From an uncultured Collinsella sp. (GTDB lineage: Bacteria > Actinomycetota > Coriobacteriia > Coriobacteriales > Coriobacteriaceae), in the NCBI GenBank assembly GCA_900757495.1, contig CAAENX010000013.1, positions 1 through 64,000 of the forward strand: 64,000 nt of DNA. The letters are read 5' to 3'. Positions 1-10,161 of this stretch are shown here, piece after piece (position 1 is the stretch's first letter; every line of letters begins with the position of its first letter). Under the pieces are notes generated by a model, which saw nothing but the letters and a program-made list of their open reading frames with translations, did not search any database and was not told where the DNA came from. Both the position numbers and the translations under genes were made by a program.

Positions 1-276
1 ATCCAAGTTAGACCATTTCAAATGGTTCGATGTCTGCCCGGATGCGACACATCTGGTGTGTCCATCCTCGCAGTATCCGGTTCTCAAGGTGCACGCCTGC
101 GCTGGTTCCCGGTCCGACCGGGCCGCGCGGCAAGGAGATATATTGCCAGACCGGAGGGCCCCCGGGGGCGGGAATCTGGGCGTACACATTTCCTTCACAT
201 ATTAAAACCCTGCTTACGTTTGCCAGCTGTTCTCTACCGCTCACCGAGGGCCTCTTTATAGCGAAGCATCATATGG
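1..276. other. Window edge, no supported gene
   Basis: Nothing convincing is seen here. A small minus-strand frame (GTG at 244 to a stop at 8, 78 codons) has a GAGG six bases upstream but no recognisable domain and mixed codon use, so it is not called. Several GC-rich complementary stretches around 100-180 could fold, but no known RNA family was recognised. Confidence 0.5.
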
Positions 277-1677
277 CTAAAGCTGATAGGCTCCCTTAGC
301 CAAGGCACAGCCGGCATCGAGCAACTCATCGCGCTCCTCCACCGAGAACCCCTCGGCGTATACGCGAACCACCGGTTCGGTCCCGCTGGGGCGGATCAGC
401 AGCCAGGTGTCATCCTCGAATGCCAAACGTAAACCATCCATATGGCTTACAGCCTGCGGCGCCTTGCCGCAAATCGATTTAGGATTCATGCCAGGAAGCA
501 ACGTTCGCAGCGATTCGGCGTCTTCGGCCTCAAGGCGTAAATCGCGACGCCCATAGCTCGTCTTACCAAAACTGGCCTCGAGCTGATCGACCAAAACGCC
601 CAAGGGCGCGCCCGTCTTTGCCATAAGCTCACACAGAATCAGACAAGCAAGGATTCCATCACGCTCGGGCATATGCGCGGCGATGCCGATACCGCCGGCC
701 TCCTCGCCTCCCATGAGGACGCCGCCCTTCTTCATCTCTGCAGCTATATATTTGAAACCGACCGGCTTAACGGTCACACGACAGCCAAGCGCCTCAGCGA
801 TGCGGCGCACGAGCGTCGAGCACGAGAGATTGACGACGACACGCCCCTCCAAATTGCGGAATTGAACGAGGTCGCCCAAAACAAGCGCCATGATTTGATG
901 CGGATGTATATATCTACCGCGTTCGTCGACCGCGCCGATACGATCGGCGTCGCCGTCGGTCACCAGGCCCGCGCACGCCCCGTCCTCGACAACCGCACGC
1001 TCGCAAGCGTCCACCCATGGCTCAACAGGGTCGGGGCAGATATCTTCTTGGTCAGACGCCTGCCCGGCGTGAATCTCGTGCACCTCAACGCCAAGCTCGC
1101 GCAGCAAGTCGGCTAGATAGCCCTGGGCTGCGCCGCCCATGGGATCGACAACCACGCGCAGGTGCGCGGCGCGGATGGCTTCGGCATCGACAAATGATGC
1201 CACCGCCTGCATATAGTCAGGAATAATATCCGCGGTGCGATAGCGTTCCTCGATCCCCATCGGCTCGGGGGCCATGGTCTCTTCGAGCTCTTCGATGACA
1301 TCCTGATTGGCCGTCGAGCCATCTCCCATGCGTAGTTTAAGGCACAGATACCCCTGCGGATGATGGGACCCCGTCACCATGAGCGCACCGCAGGCCTCGC
1401 CGTCATACGCCGCCGCCCACGTAAGGGCAGGGGTCGGGACAGGCCGAGATGCGAGCACTGCGTCCAATCCGTGAGCCGCAAGCACGCCTGCCGCAAGCTC
1501 AGCGAACTCGCGCGCCTGCGGCCGGGTGTCGAACCCTATGTATACTGTTTTGCCGGGATTGATCTTTTGCCACAACTCGCCGACGGCATCGGCAATGCGG
1601 GCAACGTTGTCGGCGGTAAAGTCGTTGTCGACGCGAGCGCGCCAACCGTCAGTTCCAAAATGAATTATCGCGCACAC
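277..1677 (-). CDS. Phosphoglucomutase/phosphomannomutase family protein
   Basis: This is an alpha-D-phosphohexomutase of 466 residues, a cytosolic enzyme that moves phosphate between C1 and C6 of a hexose phosphate. The sequence shows the four family landmarks in order: the catalytic loop TGSHHPQG with the phospho-acceptor Ser near residue 104 (SHHP in place of the more common SHNP), the metal loop DGDADR near 241, the sugar loop GGEEAGG near 323 and the phosphate-binding RPSGTEP near 432. An upstream ATG at 1761 would give 28 non-family residues. The GTG at 1677 is preferred because GAGGTG lies at a good distance and the family start (HFGTDGWR) follows directly. Specificity (glucose, mannose or glucosamine phosphate) cannot be read from sequence. 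It stands alone on the minus strand behind the terminator of the next unit. Confidence 0.9.
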   Translation of the reverse strand: MCAIIHFGTDGWRARVDNDFTADNVARIADAVGELWQKINPGKTVYIGFDTRPQAREFAELAAGVLAAHGLDAVLASRPVPTPALTWAAAYDGEACGALMVTGSHHPQGYLCLKLRMGDGSTANQDVIEELEETMAPEPMGIEERYRTADIIPDYMQAVASFVDAEAIRAAHLRVVVDPMGGAAQGYLADLLRELGVEVHEIHAGQASDQEDICPDPVEPWVDACERAVVEDGACAGLVTDGDADRIGAVDERGRYIHPHQIMALVLGDLVQFRNLEGRVVVNLSCSTLVRRIAEALGCRVTVKPVGFKYIAAEMKKGGVLMGGEEAGGIGIAAHMPERDGILACLILCELMAKTGAPLGVLVDQLEASFGKTSYGRRDLRLEAEDAESLRTLLPGMNPKSICGKAPQAVSHMDGLRLAFEDDTWLLIRPSGTEPVVRVYAEGFSVEERDELLDAGCALAKGAYQL

Positions 1678-1801
1678 GCGCAGACACCTCACAGTGTTTG
1701 GATCACGATACGCATGGGGTATACCCGCAACGCTCGCCCAGCAACCTGCCAAAACCGGCATTCACCATTTGGGCAAATGCCACCAGCGATGTGCAAGCAA
1801 T

Positions 1802-1830
1802 AAAAAAACCGCCCCGTATAGAGCGGTTTT
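1802..1830 (-). terminator. Intrinsic terminator after the homocysteine methyltransferase
   Basis: On the minus strand an AAAACCGC / GCGGTTTT stem is followed by seven T, a few bases after the stop codon at 1836. It separates the methyltransferase-regulator unit from the phosphohexomutase. Confidence 0.8.
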
Positions 1831-1835
1831 GACCT

Positions 1836-2729
1836 TTATATATCGAGCGCCTCGGCCATCGCCGCCGTGGTGATCGCCGTGGTTCCACAGCAACTGCCCA
1901 CCATTGCGGCACCGGCATGCCTCCATTCGATGCAAGCGCGCGCGAAGGCTTCGGGGTTCTCGCGCCACACAGGGCCATCCTGAGTTTGGACCGGATCGCC
2001 CACGTTGGGGCGTACCGTGACAGGCGTAGTCGCCGATGCAACCATCCTGGGCACCGCCACGTTCGCGGCCGCAAGTGAACAGCAGTTAACGCCAACCGAG
2101 TTTGCGCCGTGCTTTTCGGCGTACAAAACGGCAGCCTCGATGTTGAGGCCATCGCCTAGCAGGTCGCCTTTATCGTCAACGACAAAACTCACCAAAACAG
2201 GCATGCCGTCGGCGGCATCCTGGGCGCCGGCAAGCATGGGCTGCAGATTACGGATAGACGTCACCGTCTCGATCAGTAGGCCGTCAACACCAGCATTGAG
2301 CAGGGCGTATGCCTGCTCTCGCGAAATGCCTCGGATTTCTCGATACTCGGCAGAGTCTTCGGCAAACCACTCAATGCCGATCGGGCCCATCGAGCCCAGC
2401 AGCAGCTGAGGGTGAGCCTGGCGCGCATCGTCGACGGCACCGCGATTGACCTCAGCCACGGACGGCGCAATCTGATCTTGCTTGAGGGCATAGCTTGATG
2501 CCTGAAAGGTATTGGTAATGAGCACCTGCGCACCGGCGGCGACATACAGGCGATGGATACGAGAAACAGTCTGCGGCTCGGCAAGGTTCCAAAACGCCGG
2601 TGGGATGTCGGCGGCGTCGTATTCACTCATCAGCACGCTGCCCATGGGGCCCTGCGTCAACAGGGTCTCGCTCGACATGCGGCGCATAAGTTCCTCGCCG
2701 CCGGGGCGGTTGTAATAACTCGTATCCAT
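1836..2729 (-). CDS. Homocysteine S-methyltransferase family protein
   Basis: A 297-residue protein of the Zn-dependent homocysteine S-methyltransferase (MmuM/BHMT-like) family, which transfers a methyl group, for example from S-methylmethionine, to homocysteine to make methionine. Visible landmarks are the early TNTFQAS strand, GVNCCS near residue 213 and the C-terminal GSCCGT, whose cysteines form the zinc site with the GVNC cysteine. No cobalamin or folate domains follow, so it is not MetH. The start is uncertain: the ATG at 2729 has a distant ribosome site, while an internal ATG-CGC-CGC-ATG 14-17 codons in has GAGGA just upstream. It lies 12 bases after the DtxR-like regulator and probably shares its transcript. 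A methionine-related partner for a metalloregulator is unusual. Confidence 0.88.
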   Translation of the reverse strand: MDTSYYNRPGGEELMRRMSSETLLTQGPMGSVLMSEYDAADIPPAFWNLAEPQTVSRIHRLYVAAGAQVLITNTFQASSYALKQDQIAPSVAEVNRGAVDDARQAHPQLLLGSMGPIGIEWFAEDSAEYREIRGISREQAYALLNAGVDGLLIETVTSIRNLQPMLAGAQDAADGMPVLVSFVVDDKGDLLGDGLNIEAAVLYAEKHGANSVGVNCCSLAAANVAVPRMVASATTPVTVRPNVGDPVQTQDGPVWRENPEAFARACIEWRHAGAAMVGSCCGTTAITTAAMAEALDI

Positions 2730-2741
2730 ATATGTGTTTCG

Positions 2742-3164
2742 CTATTCCTCGACGCTGATTCCCTGTTTTTCGAGATAGGCGAGCCAGCGGCTCATCGTGT
2801 CCTCGGAAAGCGCATGCTCCATCATGCACGCCTCGGAATCGGCCCGCTCAAAATCGACGCCGAGCTCCTGGACCAAAAACGTGCGGATAAGGCGATGACG
2901 GTACCAGATAGCCGTGCCGACCTCGCGACCACGGTCGGTCAGGATGACCTTGCCGTAATGCGATTGCTCGACAAGCTCGGACGCCTTAAGCGCTGAAACT
3001 GCCTTATTGACCGATGCCTTGGAGACACCAAGACGCTGCGCGATGTCGACCGATCGCACGCCACTGGTCTCCCCTTCTTCGCTTTCGATGCGAACCATGC
3101 ACTCCAAGTAGTCTTCGTTAGCCACTGTTAGATGCAGCTCGCGCGAGCTATTTGTCGTATCCAT
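2742..3164 (-). CDS. DtxR/MntR-family metal-dependent transcriptional regulator
   Basis: A 140-residue protein with an N-terminal winged helix (about 14-78) followed by the dimerisation/metal domain. It lacks the C-terminal SH3-like domain of DtxR, so its size is MntR-like. Metal ligands align well with the family: EDYLE gives D18 and E21, YRH gives H90 and the CMMEH stretch gives C113, E116 and H117. D18 matches the MntR ligand, while C113 matches the DtxR/IdeR ligand, so metal preference (Mn or Fe) is open. It precedes the homocysteine methyltransferase and is divergent from pepT; no clear operator was identified in the 120-base divergent gap. Confidence 0.9.
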   Translation of the reverse strand: MDTTNSSRELHLTVANEDYLECMVRIESEEGETSGVRSVDIAQRLGVSKASVNKAVSALKASELVEQSHYGKVILTDRGREVGTAIWYRHRLIRTFLVQELGVDFERADSEACMMEHALSEDTMSRWLAYLEKQGISVEE

Positions 3165-3284
3165 GACCTTCCGTCCCTTCTGCGTTCAAAGGCTGATTCT
3201 ACCCCATCCAAGCGTCGCGGTATGCCGTGGCACACCGTGCTAGAGTTCTTGTTGCACACGACGACCAAGATTGGAGCGGTCCTT

Positions 3285-4532
3285 ATGGAAAACAACACCA
3301 CGAACCCCGACGTCCTTGAGCGCTTTTTGCGCTACGTCCAAATCAACACGCAATCCGAGGATGCAAACTGCGACCAGGTGCCTTCGAGTACCGTTCAGTT
3401 TGACCTTGCCAACATCCTGGCCGAGGAGCTGCGCGAGCTTGGCGCGGCCGATGCCCATGTGACCGAGCATGCCTACGTCTGCGCGCATATTCCTGCGAGC
3501 GCGGGCGCGGAGGGCAAGCCCGCCCTGGGCCTGATCGCACACCTCGACACCACCGAGGTTGCGCCGGGCGCCGGCGTGAAGCCGCACATTGTGCACTACG
3601 AAGGCGGCGACCTGGTCTGCGGTACTGTTGACGGCAAGCCCGTGGCAATGAGCACCGCCAAGCTTCCCGCCCTGAACGACCTTGTGAGTGAGGACTTGGT
3701 CTGCAGCGACGGCACCACACTGCTGGGTGCCGACGACAAGGCCGGCGTCGCCGAGATCATGGCGCTTGTCGCGCGTATCGCTCAGGACCCCTCGCTGCCC
3801 CACCCCGCACTCGGCATTTGTTTTTGCCCGGACGAGGAGATCGGTCACGGCGCCGAGCTGTTGGACATCGAGGCCTTTGGCTGCAAGTACGCCTACACGG
3901 TCGACGGCGGCCCCATCGGCGAGCTGGAGTGGGAGTGCTTTAACGCCGCCGAGGCAACCGTTCGCTTTGAGGGCCAATCCATCCATCCCGGTGACGCCAA
4001 GGGCCGCATGGTCAACGCGGGCAATCTGTTCTGCGACTTTAACGCGCTGCTCCCTTATGCGCAGCGCCCGGAATACACCGAGGGCTACGAGGGCTTCTAT
4101 CATCTTGAGGGGGTGTCTGCAACCGTCGACCACGCTACGGCGCGCTATATCGTTCGCGACCACGACGCAGCTAAGTTCCAGCAGAAGCTCGATCTGATTG
4201 ATTCCGCCGCCGCCATGCTCAACCAGCGTTTGGGCGAGGAGCGCGTGACCGTGGAGATTAAGCAGCAGTACCGCAACATGGCCGAGATCGTGTGCGATTA
4301 CCCCGAGCTGATCGACGCCGCCAAGGAAGCCTACCGTGCTTGCGACGTTGAGCCTCAGGTGCTGCCGATTCGCGGTGGTACCGACGGTGCGCAGCTGTCG
4401 TTCCGCGGTCTGCCCTGCCCCAACCTTTCCACGGGCGGCTACTGCTACCACGGCGTCAACGAGTTTGTCCCGGTCAGCTCGCTCGTCAAGATGACCGACG
4501 TCCTCCAGGAACTCGTCGCCCGCTTCGCATAA
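3285..4532 (+). CDS. pepT: Peptidase T (tripeptide aminopeptidase)
   Basis: A 415-residue M20B metallopeptidase that removes the N-terminal residue of tripeptides in the cytosol, close to the ~408 residues of E. coli PepT. The two-zinc ligand set is visible: H86 and D88 in HLDT, D150 in GADDKAG, the E184-E185 pair in PDEEIGHGA, D in VDGG near 206 and a late His in CYHGVNEF. IRGGTDGAQLSFRG is the typical substrate-side loop. A longer frame from 3132 overlaps the divergent regulator. The ATG at 3285 with GGAGCGG upstream begins exactly where family homology begins. It is monocistronic and followed by a strong terminator. Confidence 0.95.
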   Translation: MENNTTNPDVLERFLRYVQINTQSEDANCDQVPSSTVQFDLANILAEELRELGAADAHVTEHAYVCAHIPASAGAEGKPALGLIAHLDTTEVAPGAGVKPHIVHYEGGDLVCGTVDGKPVAMSTAKLPALNDLVSEDLVCSDGTTLLGADDKAGVAEIMALVARIAQDPSLPHPALGICFCPDEEIGHGAELLDIEAFGCKYAYTVDGGPIGELEWECFNAAEATVRFEGQSIHPGDAKGRMVNAGNLFCDFNALLPYAQRPEYTEGYEGFYHLEGVSATVDHATARYIVRDHDAAKFQQKLDLIDSAAAMLNQRLGEERVTVEIKQQYRNMAEIVCDYPELIDAAKEAYRACDVEPQVLPIRGGTDGAQLSFRGLPCPNLSTGGYCYHGVNEFVPVSSLVKMTDVLQELVARFA

Positions 4533-4556
4533 GGAACTAGAACAATTTAGGTAAGC

Positions 4557-4594
4557 AAAACCGCCCCGTCCTCTACAGAGAACGGGGCGGTTTT
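4557..4594 (+). terminator. Intrinsic terminator after pepT
   Basis: A 13-base stem (AAAACCGCCCCGT with its complement) and a 12-base loop, ending in TTTTTG, 25 bases after the pepT stop. The A-run on the other side could also make it act for the minus strand. Confidence 0.85.
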
Positions 4595-4618
4595 TGATAC
4601 AAGGGGAGTAGTCAACAT

Positions 4619-4783
4619 CGCAGGTTGAGCCAACGTCAGCGAGCGACGTCCAAGGCGAACAAGTTGGCATGAAAAAGGCAGGGCATTGACCTTCTGGTCA
4701 TGCCCTGCCTTTTGAATGACAAATTGTCGCCTTGGGCGGCGCGCAGCGTCGAGCCGTTACGGCGTTTGGTAAAACGCCGTAAC
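4619..4783 (-). repeat. R1 repeat copy A (3' compound hairpin of the LCP gene)
   Basis: Read on the minus strand, the element begins on the base after the LCP stop codon with a GTTACGGCGTTTT hairpin (4756-4783). It continues through the conserved TCGACGCTGC core (4741-4752) into a long imperfect stem whose arms are CCAAGGCGA.CAA.TT and its complement, and ends near 4619. The tip holds a second GGCAGGGCA/TGCCCTGCC hairpin. Related copies occur at 20212, 33745, 37503 and 51262. Confidence 0.75.
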
Positions 4784-6013
4784 TTAGTAGTTGGCTTCGT
4801 AGCCGTTGCCGTCGCCGGTGGGCTCTTCGTAGTAGTCCGAATCGCTCGAATCGCCTGAGTCATCGGAATCGTCAGAGCTGACCGATGAGGTTGCGGTACC
4901 GTTTGCGTAGTCGTCAGACGTGTTGTTATTCAGGTCGCCGATCGTAGAGCTGGAACCATCGGACATACCCATGGTATTGGGACCCTTGGGATCCTTGCCG
5001 GCGTCGACGCGCGCCATCATTTCCTTAAGCTGGTCCTCGTAGACAAAGACGTAGCTCACGCCATCAATCATGGTGCTGTCATCGGCATACGAAGGCAGGT
5101 TAGCCGAGTAGATGCCATTGACGTCCATGCCGCGCATGGCATTGACCGTAGACACGATATCCTGGACGCTCATATCGGTTACGAGCATGTCGGACAGCGA
5201 ATTGACGAGGTCGAAGACCTTGGTGGCATCGAAGTTGTTGAGGATCTGGTTGGCGAGGGCGCCGAGTACCTGACGCTGATGGCGCATGCGCGTGTAGTCG
5301 CCATCGGCATAGATGTAGCGGCAGCGGGCGTAGGTAAGGGCGGTCGCGCCATCCATGTGCTGCTGACCGGCAGTAATCTTAATGTCGAGGTGCTCGGGGT
5401 CGTCGACATCATCGGTTGCGTTAATGTCGATACCGCCAACCGAATCGATGAGCGACTGCATACCGTCGAAGCTGACCTCGGCATAGTGGGAAATCTGAAC
5501 ACCGCACAGCTCGTTGACCGCCTGGACCATGGCTTCGGCGCCGCCGTAGGTATGGCAGGCGTTGATCTTCATGGTCGAGCCCTTGTACACGACCTTGGTG
5601 TCGCGCGGAATGGAGATGAGCGTCGCCTGCTTTTGCGTGGGGTCGATGCGTGCCAGGATAATCGAGTCGGCACGATACGTATCCTCGCCCGGGCGACCAT
5701 CGGTACCAAGGAGCAGCACGTAGAACGGGTCTTTTGCCTCGTCGGTATCGACCAGAATCTGGCGCAGGTTGTCGGTAATGACATTGGAATCGCCGAGCTT
5801 GCCCATAATGGTGGCAAACCACAGGCCGGCGGCAGTCGTTGCGCTCAGCAGCACACCGAGCACGGCAATAAGCGCGACGCGGCGAACCGTATGGCCGCGA
5901 CGGCGCTGACGGGCGCGCTCGGAATAGCGGGCGACGTTATCACGGCTATAGATCTTGGCCTGTGCGCCGGTCGAAGGTCTTCGGGATTCCGCAAGGGGCT
6001 TTTTCTTAAACAT
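4784..6013 (-). CDS. LytR-CpsA-Psr (LCP) family cell-wall ligase
   Basis: A 409-residue membrane-anchored LCP protein. It has a basic cytoplasmic N-terminus (about 1-44), one membrane helix (VALIAVLGVLLSATTAAGLWF), and the extracellular LCP domain with LLLGTDGR, DTYRADSIILARI and SIPRDT, the Asp/Arg residues that bind the polyprenyl pyrophosphate. A Ser/Asp/Gly-rich tail of about 80 residues follows. LCP enzymes attach wall polymers such as teichoic acids or capsule to peptidoglycan. The ATG at 6013 with AGG seven bases upstream is preferred over a TTG two codons earlier. The gene starts 12 bases after murA, so the two are probably cotranscribed, and its stop codon abuts an R1 repeat. Confidence 0.93.
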   Translation of the reverse strand: MFKKKPLAESRRPSTGAQAKIYSRDNVARYSERARQRRRGHTVRRVALIAVLGVLLSATTAAGLWFATIMGKLGDSNVITDNLRQILVDTDEAKDPFYVLLLGTDGRPGEDTYRADSIILARIDPTQKQATLISIPRDTKVVYKGSTMKINACHTYGGAEAMVQAVNELCGVQISHYAEVSFDGMQSLIDSVGGIDINATDDVDDPEHLDIKITAGQQHMDGATALTYARCRYIYADGDYTRMRHQRQVLGALANQILNNFDATKVFDLVNSLSDMLVTDMSVQDIVSTVNAMRGMDVNGIYSANLPSYADDSTMIDGVSYVFVYEDQLKEMMARVDAGKDPKGPNTMGMSDGSSSTIGDLNNNTSDDYANGTATSSVSSDDSDDSGDSSDSDYYEEPTGDGNGYEANY

Positions 6014-6025
6014 AGGCAACCTGCA

Positions 6026-7309
6026 TTAGTAGATGACGGGATCGGGGACAGTGGCGTGCTCGACGTGAGCGCCAAGCGCCTGCAGCTTTTCGACAAACTG
6101 CTCATAGCCGCGCTTGATGTGATGGATCGCCGATACCTCAGTCGTGCCATCGGCGATCAGACCGGCGACAACGAGAGCTGCGCCGCCGCGCAAATCGGGC
6201 GAGGTAACCTGCGCACCCGAGAAACCCTTGACGCCGTGAATCATGGCATGGTGGCTCTCGATACGAATGTCGGCACCCATGCGCACCAGCTCAGAGGCAA
6301 ACATAAAGCGATTCTCGAAGATGTTTTCGGTAATAACGGAACTGCCGTCGGCAAGGGCGGAGAGCACCATAATCTGCGCCTGCATGTCGGTCGGGAAACC
6401 GGGGAACGGAAGCGTCTGGATGTCGACCGGCTTGATACGCTCGGCACGGTTCACGTGAACGCCGTCGTCGGTACGCTCGCAATCGATGCCCATGAGCTCC
6501 ATCTTCTTGAGCACCATGCCCAGATGGATGGGGCAAAAACCCGTGACGTCGACACCGCGATCGTCGGCCATCAGCGCACCGGCGACGATAAAGGTACCGG
6601 CCTCGATGCGGTCGCCCACCACGCGATGGGTAACAGGATGGAGCTCTTCCACGCCTTCGATAGTCACGACGGGAGTGCCGGCGCCAACAATCTTGGCGCC
6701 CATCTCGTTGAGCATGTTAGCGAGATCGACGATCTCGGGCTCGCGTGCGGCATTGTCGATAACCGTGGTACCCTGCGCGCGCACGGATGCCATGATGAGG
6801 TTCTCGGTCGCACCGACGCTGGCAAACTCGAGCGTGACGGTGGTGCCGCGCAGGCCCTGAGGCGCATTGGCGTTGATATAGCCGTGGGCGGTATCGAACT
6901 CAACGCCCAAGGCCTCAAGACCCAAGATATGCATATCGATCTTGCGAGCGCCCAGGTTGCAGCCGCCGGGCATGGCGATCTTGGCGCGATGGAAACGGCC
7001 CAGCAGTGGTCCCATCACGGCAGTGGAAGCGCGCATCTTGGCAACGAGCTCGTAGGGCGCCTCCCAAGAATCGACCTGGGAGGTATCGATCTCGAGCGTG
7101 TGCTCGTCGAGAACATCGATCGTGGCGCCCATACCCTTGAGCACCTTGCCCATCACGTGGACATCGGAAATATCAGGCACGTTCTGCAGCGTCGTCTTGC
7201 CCGGCGCCAGAAGCGTTGCCGCCATGAGTTTGAGCGCGGAGTTCTTGGCGCCCGAAACAGGCACGGAACCTCCGATGGCGTGGCCACCCTCAACGCGGAT
7301 AATATCCAA
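6026..7309 (-). CDS. murA: UDP-N-acetylglucosamine 1-carboxyvinyltransferase
   Basis: The first committed step of peptidoglycan synthesis: enolpyruvyl transfer from PEP to UDP-GlcNAc in the cytosol. At 427 residues it is full length. K22-N23 lie in SGAKNSALK, and the catalytic, fosfomycin-target Cys is C117 in PGGCNLGARKID, so it should be fosfomycin-sensitive at this position. The start is TTG (codon 7307-7309) with AAGGG upstream, and family homology (MDIIRVEGGH) begins at once. It lies just downstream of the atp operon terminator and upstream of the LCP gene, an envelope pair. Only one MurA paralogue is seen here. Confidence 0.96.
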   Translation of the reverse strand: MDIIRVEGGHAIGGSVPVSGAKNSALKLMAATLLAPGKTTLQNVPDISDVHVMGKVLKGMGATIDVLDEHTLEIDTSQVDSWEAPYELVAKMRASTAVMGPLLGRFHRAKIAMPGGCNLGARKIDMHILGLEALGVEFDTAHGYINANAPQGLRGTTVTLEFASVGATENLIMASVRAQGTTVIDNAAREPEIVDLANMLNEMGAKIVGAGTPVVTIEGVEELHPVTHRVVGDRIEAGTFIVAGALMADDRGVDVTGFCPIHLGMVLKKMELMGIDCERTDDGVHVNRAERIKPVDIQTLPFPGFPTDMQAQIMVLSALADGSSVITENIFENRFMFASELVRMGADIRIESHHAMIHGVKGFSGAQVTSPDLRGGAALVVAGLIADGTTEVSAIHHIKRGYEQFVEKLQALGAHVEHATVPDPVIY

Positions 7310-7323
7310 GGTCTACCCTTTCA

Positions 7324-7361
7324 AAAAGCATGCCCGGGGTGGCTGGGCCATCCCGGGCATG
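7324..7361 (-). terminator. Intrinsic terminator of the atp operon
   Basis: On the minus strand CATGCCCGGG pairs with its complement around a ~13-base loop and is followed by CTTTTTG. It lies 37 bases after the atpC stop and just before the murA ribosome site, so murA may rely on readthrough or on a weak local promoter. Confidence 0.8.
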
Positions 7362-7397
7362 ATGTGTTCGCAAATGGTCGAACGCTAAAACGTTTGA

Positions 7398-7790
7398 CTA
7401 TTGGGCAAGCTTGAGCTTACACCATGCGATTTCATTATAGAGGTAGGCGCGGCGTGCATCATCCTCCGACAAATTACCCAGCTTCTCTTCAAAACCTTGA
7501 ATATCAGCTTTAACCTTATCGGCGTCGACGGTCGCCAAATCGCAAGCGCGCTCGGCGAGGACGGTCACGACATCGTCCGCAACCTGGGCATAGCCGCCGG
7601 CCACGGCAAACGTGTGGTCGACAGTGCCCATGGCCTTATCGGAAACGCGAACGTAACCGCGGTCGATTGTGCAGATTTCGCTGGAGTGAGCAGGCAGAAC
7701 GCCAAACTCACCATCCGTGGACGGAATCGACACAAACGCAGCGTCGCCCTCATAGGCGCAGCTCACGGGGCACACGATGCGGATACGCAT
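7398..7790 (-). CDS. atpC: ATP synthase epsilon subunit
   Basis: A 130-residue F1 epsilon subunit of the central stalk, coupling rotation to catalysis and able to inhibit ATP hydrolysis. The N-terminal beta-sandwich is recognisable (GEFGVLPAHS near 28-37), and the C-terminal helical hairpin ends in DDARRAYLYNEIAWCKLKLAQ. It is last in the operon, three bases after the atpD stop, and is followed by a terminator. Confidence 0.93.
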   Translation of the reverse strand: MRIRIVCPVSCAYEGDAAFVSIPSTDGEFGVLPAHSSEICTIDRGYVRVSDKAMGTVDHTFAVAGGYAQVADDVVTVLAERACDLATVDADKVKADIQGFEEKLGNLSEDDARRAYLYNEIAWCKLKLAQ

Positions 7791-7793
7791 AAC

Positions 7794-9247
<1,454 letters not shown>

Positions 9248-9248
<1 letters not shown>

Positions 9249-10156
9249 TACTGTTCCTCCAATGCTGAGGCTCCGCCGACGATCTCGTTGATCTCGGTCG
9301 TGATCGAAGCCTGGCGCACGCGACTATACGTGCGGGTAAGGGTCGAGATGATCGCGGTGGCGTTTTCCGTCGCGGAGTGCATGGCCTTGCGGCGTGCACC
9401 CTGCTCGGCAGCCGCCGAATCGATCAGGGCCTGGTAGATGACCGTCAGGATATAAGACGGCACAAGCTTGCCGAGAACATGCTCAGGAGAGGGCACGAAC
9501 TCGAACGTGGACGAGATGCGCTTAGGGGCGTCGGTCTCGTTCTTACGCGGACCGTGGGCCATAGCGATCATCTCGGGGTCGAGCGGCAACAGATGCTCGA
9601 CGCGAAGCTCCTGATCCACGCGGTTCTTGGCGTGGTGGTAGACAAGCTCGACACGGTCAAGCTCACCGGCACGATACGCATCGCAGATATGAGAGGAAAT
9701 CATGCGGGCCTGATTGAAATCGGGCTCAGAGGAGTTGCCCTCAAAGTGCATGACAACGTTTGCGCGGTCACAGAAATACGTGGCCGGCTTACGCCCGCAC
9801 GCGATGATCTCGCACTCGATGCCGTCGTTCGCCCAAGAAGCGGCGAGCTTTTCGGCCGTGCGCTCCACCGTCGTATTGAAACCGCCGGCAAGGCCGCGGT
9901 CCGAGGCAATAACGACAATCAGGCCATGCTTGACGCTCTCATGCTTCTGCAGCATGGGATCGGTGCCCGAACAGGAGGCGTCGCCGGCGACCGTCAACAT
10001 GACGTCGGTCAGCGCCTCCTTATAGGGCTCGGCCTGCTTGGAGCGATCGAGGGCACGACGGATCTTGGCCGTAGAGACCATCTCCATCGTGCGCGTGATC
10101 TGCTTGGTCGTGGTAACCGAGGAGATTCGCTTCTTAATGTCGCGAAGGTTGGCCAT
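9248..10156 (-). CDS. atpG: ATP synthase gamma subunit
   Basis: The 302-residue rotor shaft of F1. The N-terminal helix (RDIKKRISSVTTTKQITRTMEMV) and the C-terminal helix (RTYSRVRQASITTEINEIVGGA) that form the coiled coil are clear, with the Rossmann-like middle (VVIASDRGLAGGFN) between them. It lies five bases after atpA and overlaps atpD by one base. Confidence 0.95.
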
Positions 10157-10161
10157 GGGGC

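Noticed and set aside
8..244. 78-codon minus-strand frame with a GTG start
   Set aside because: No domain, mixed codon use, window edge; kept only as a note in the first region.
5279..7414. 711-codon plus-strand open frame
   Set aside because: Antisense to murA and the LCP gene, whose motifs are unambiguous. The frame is a composition shadow.
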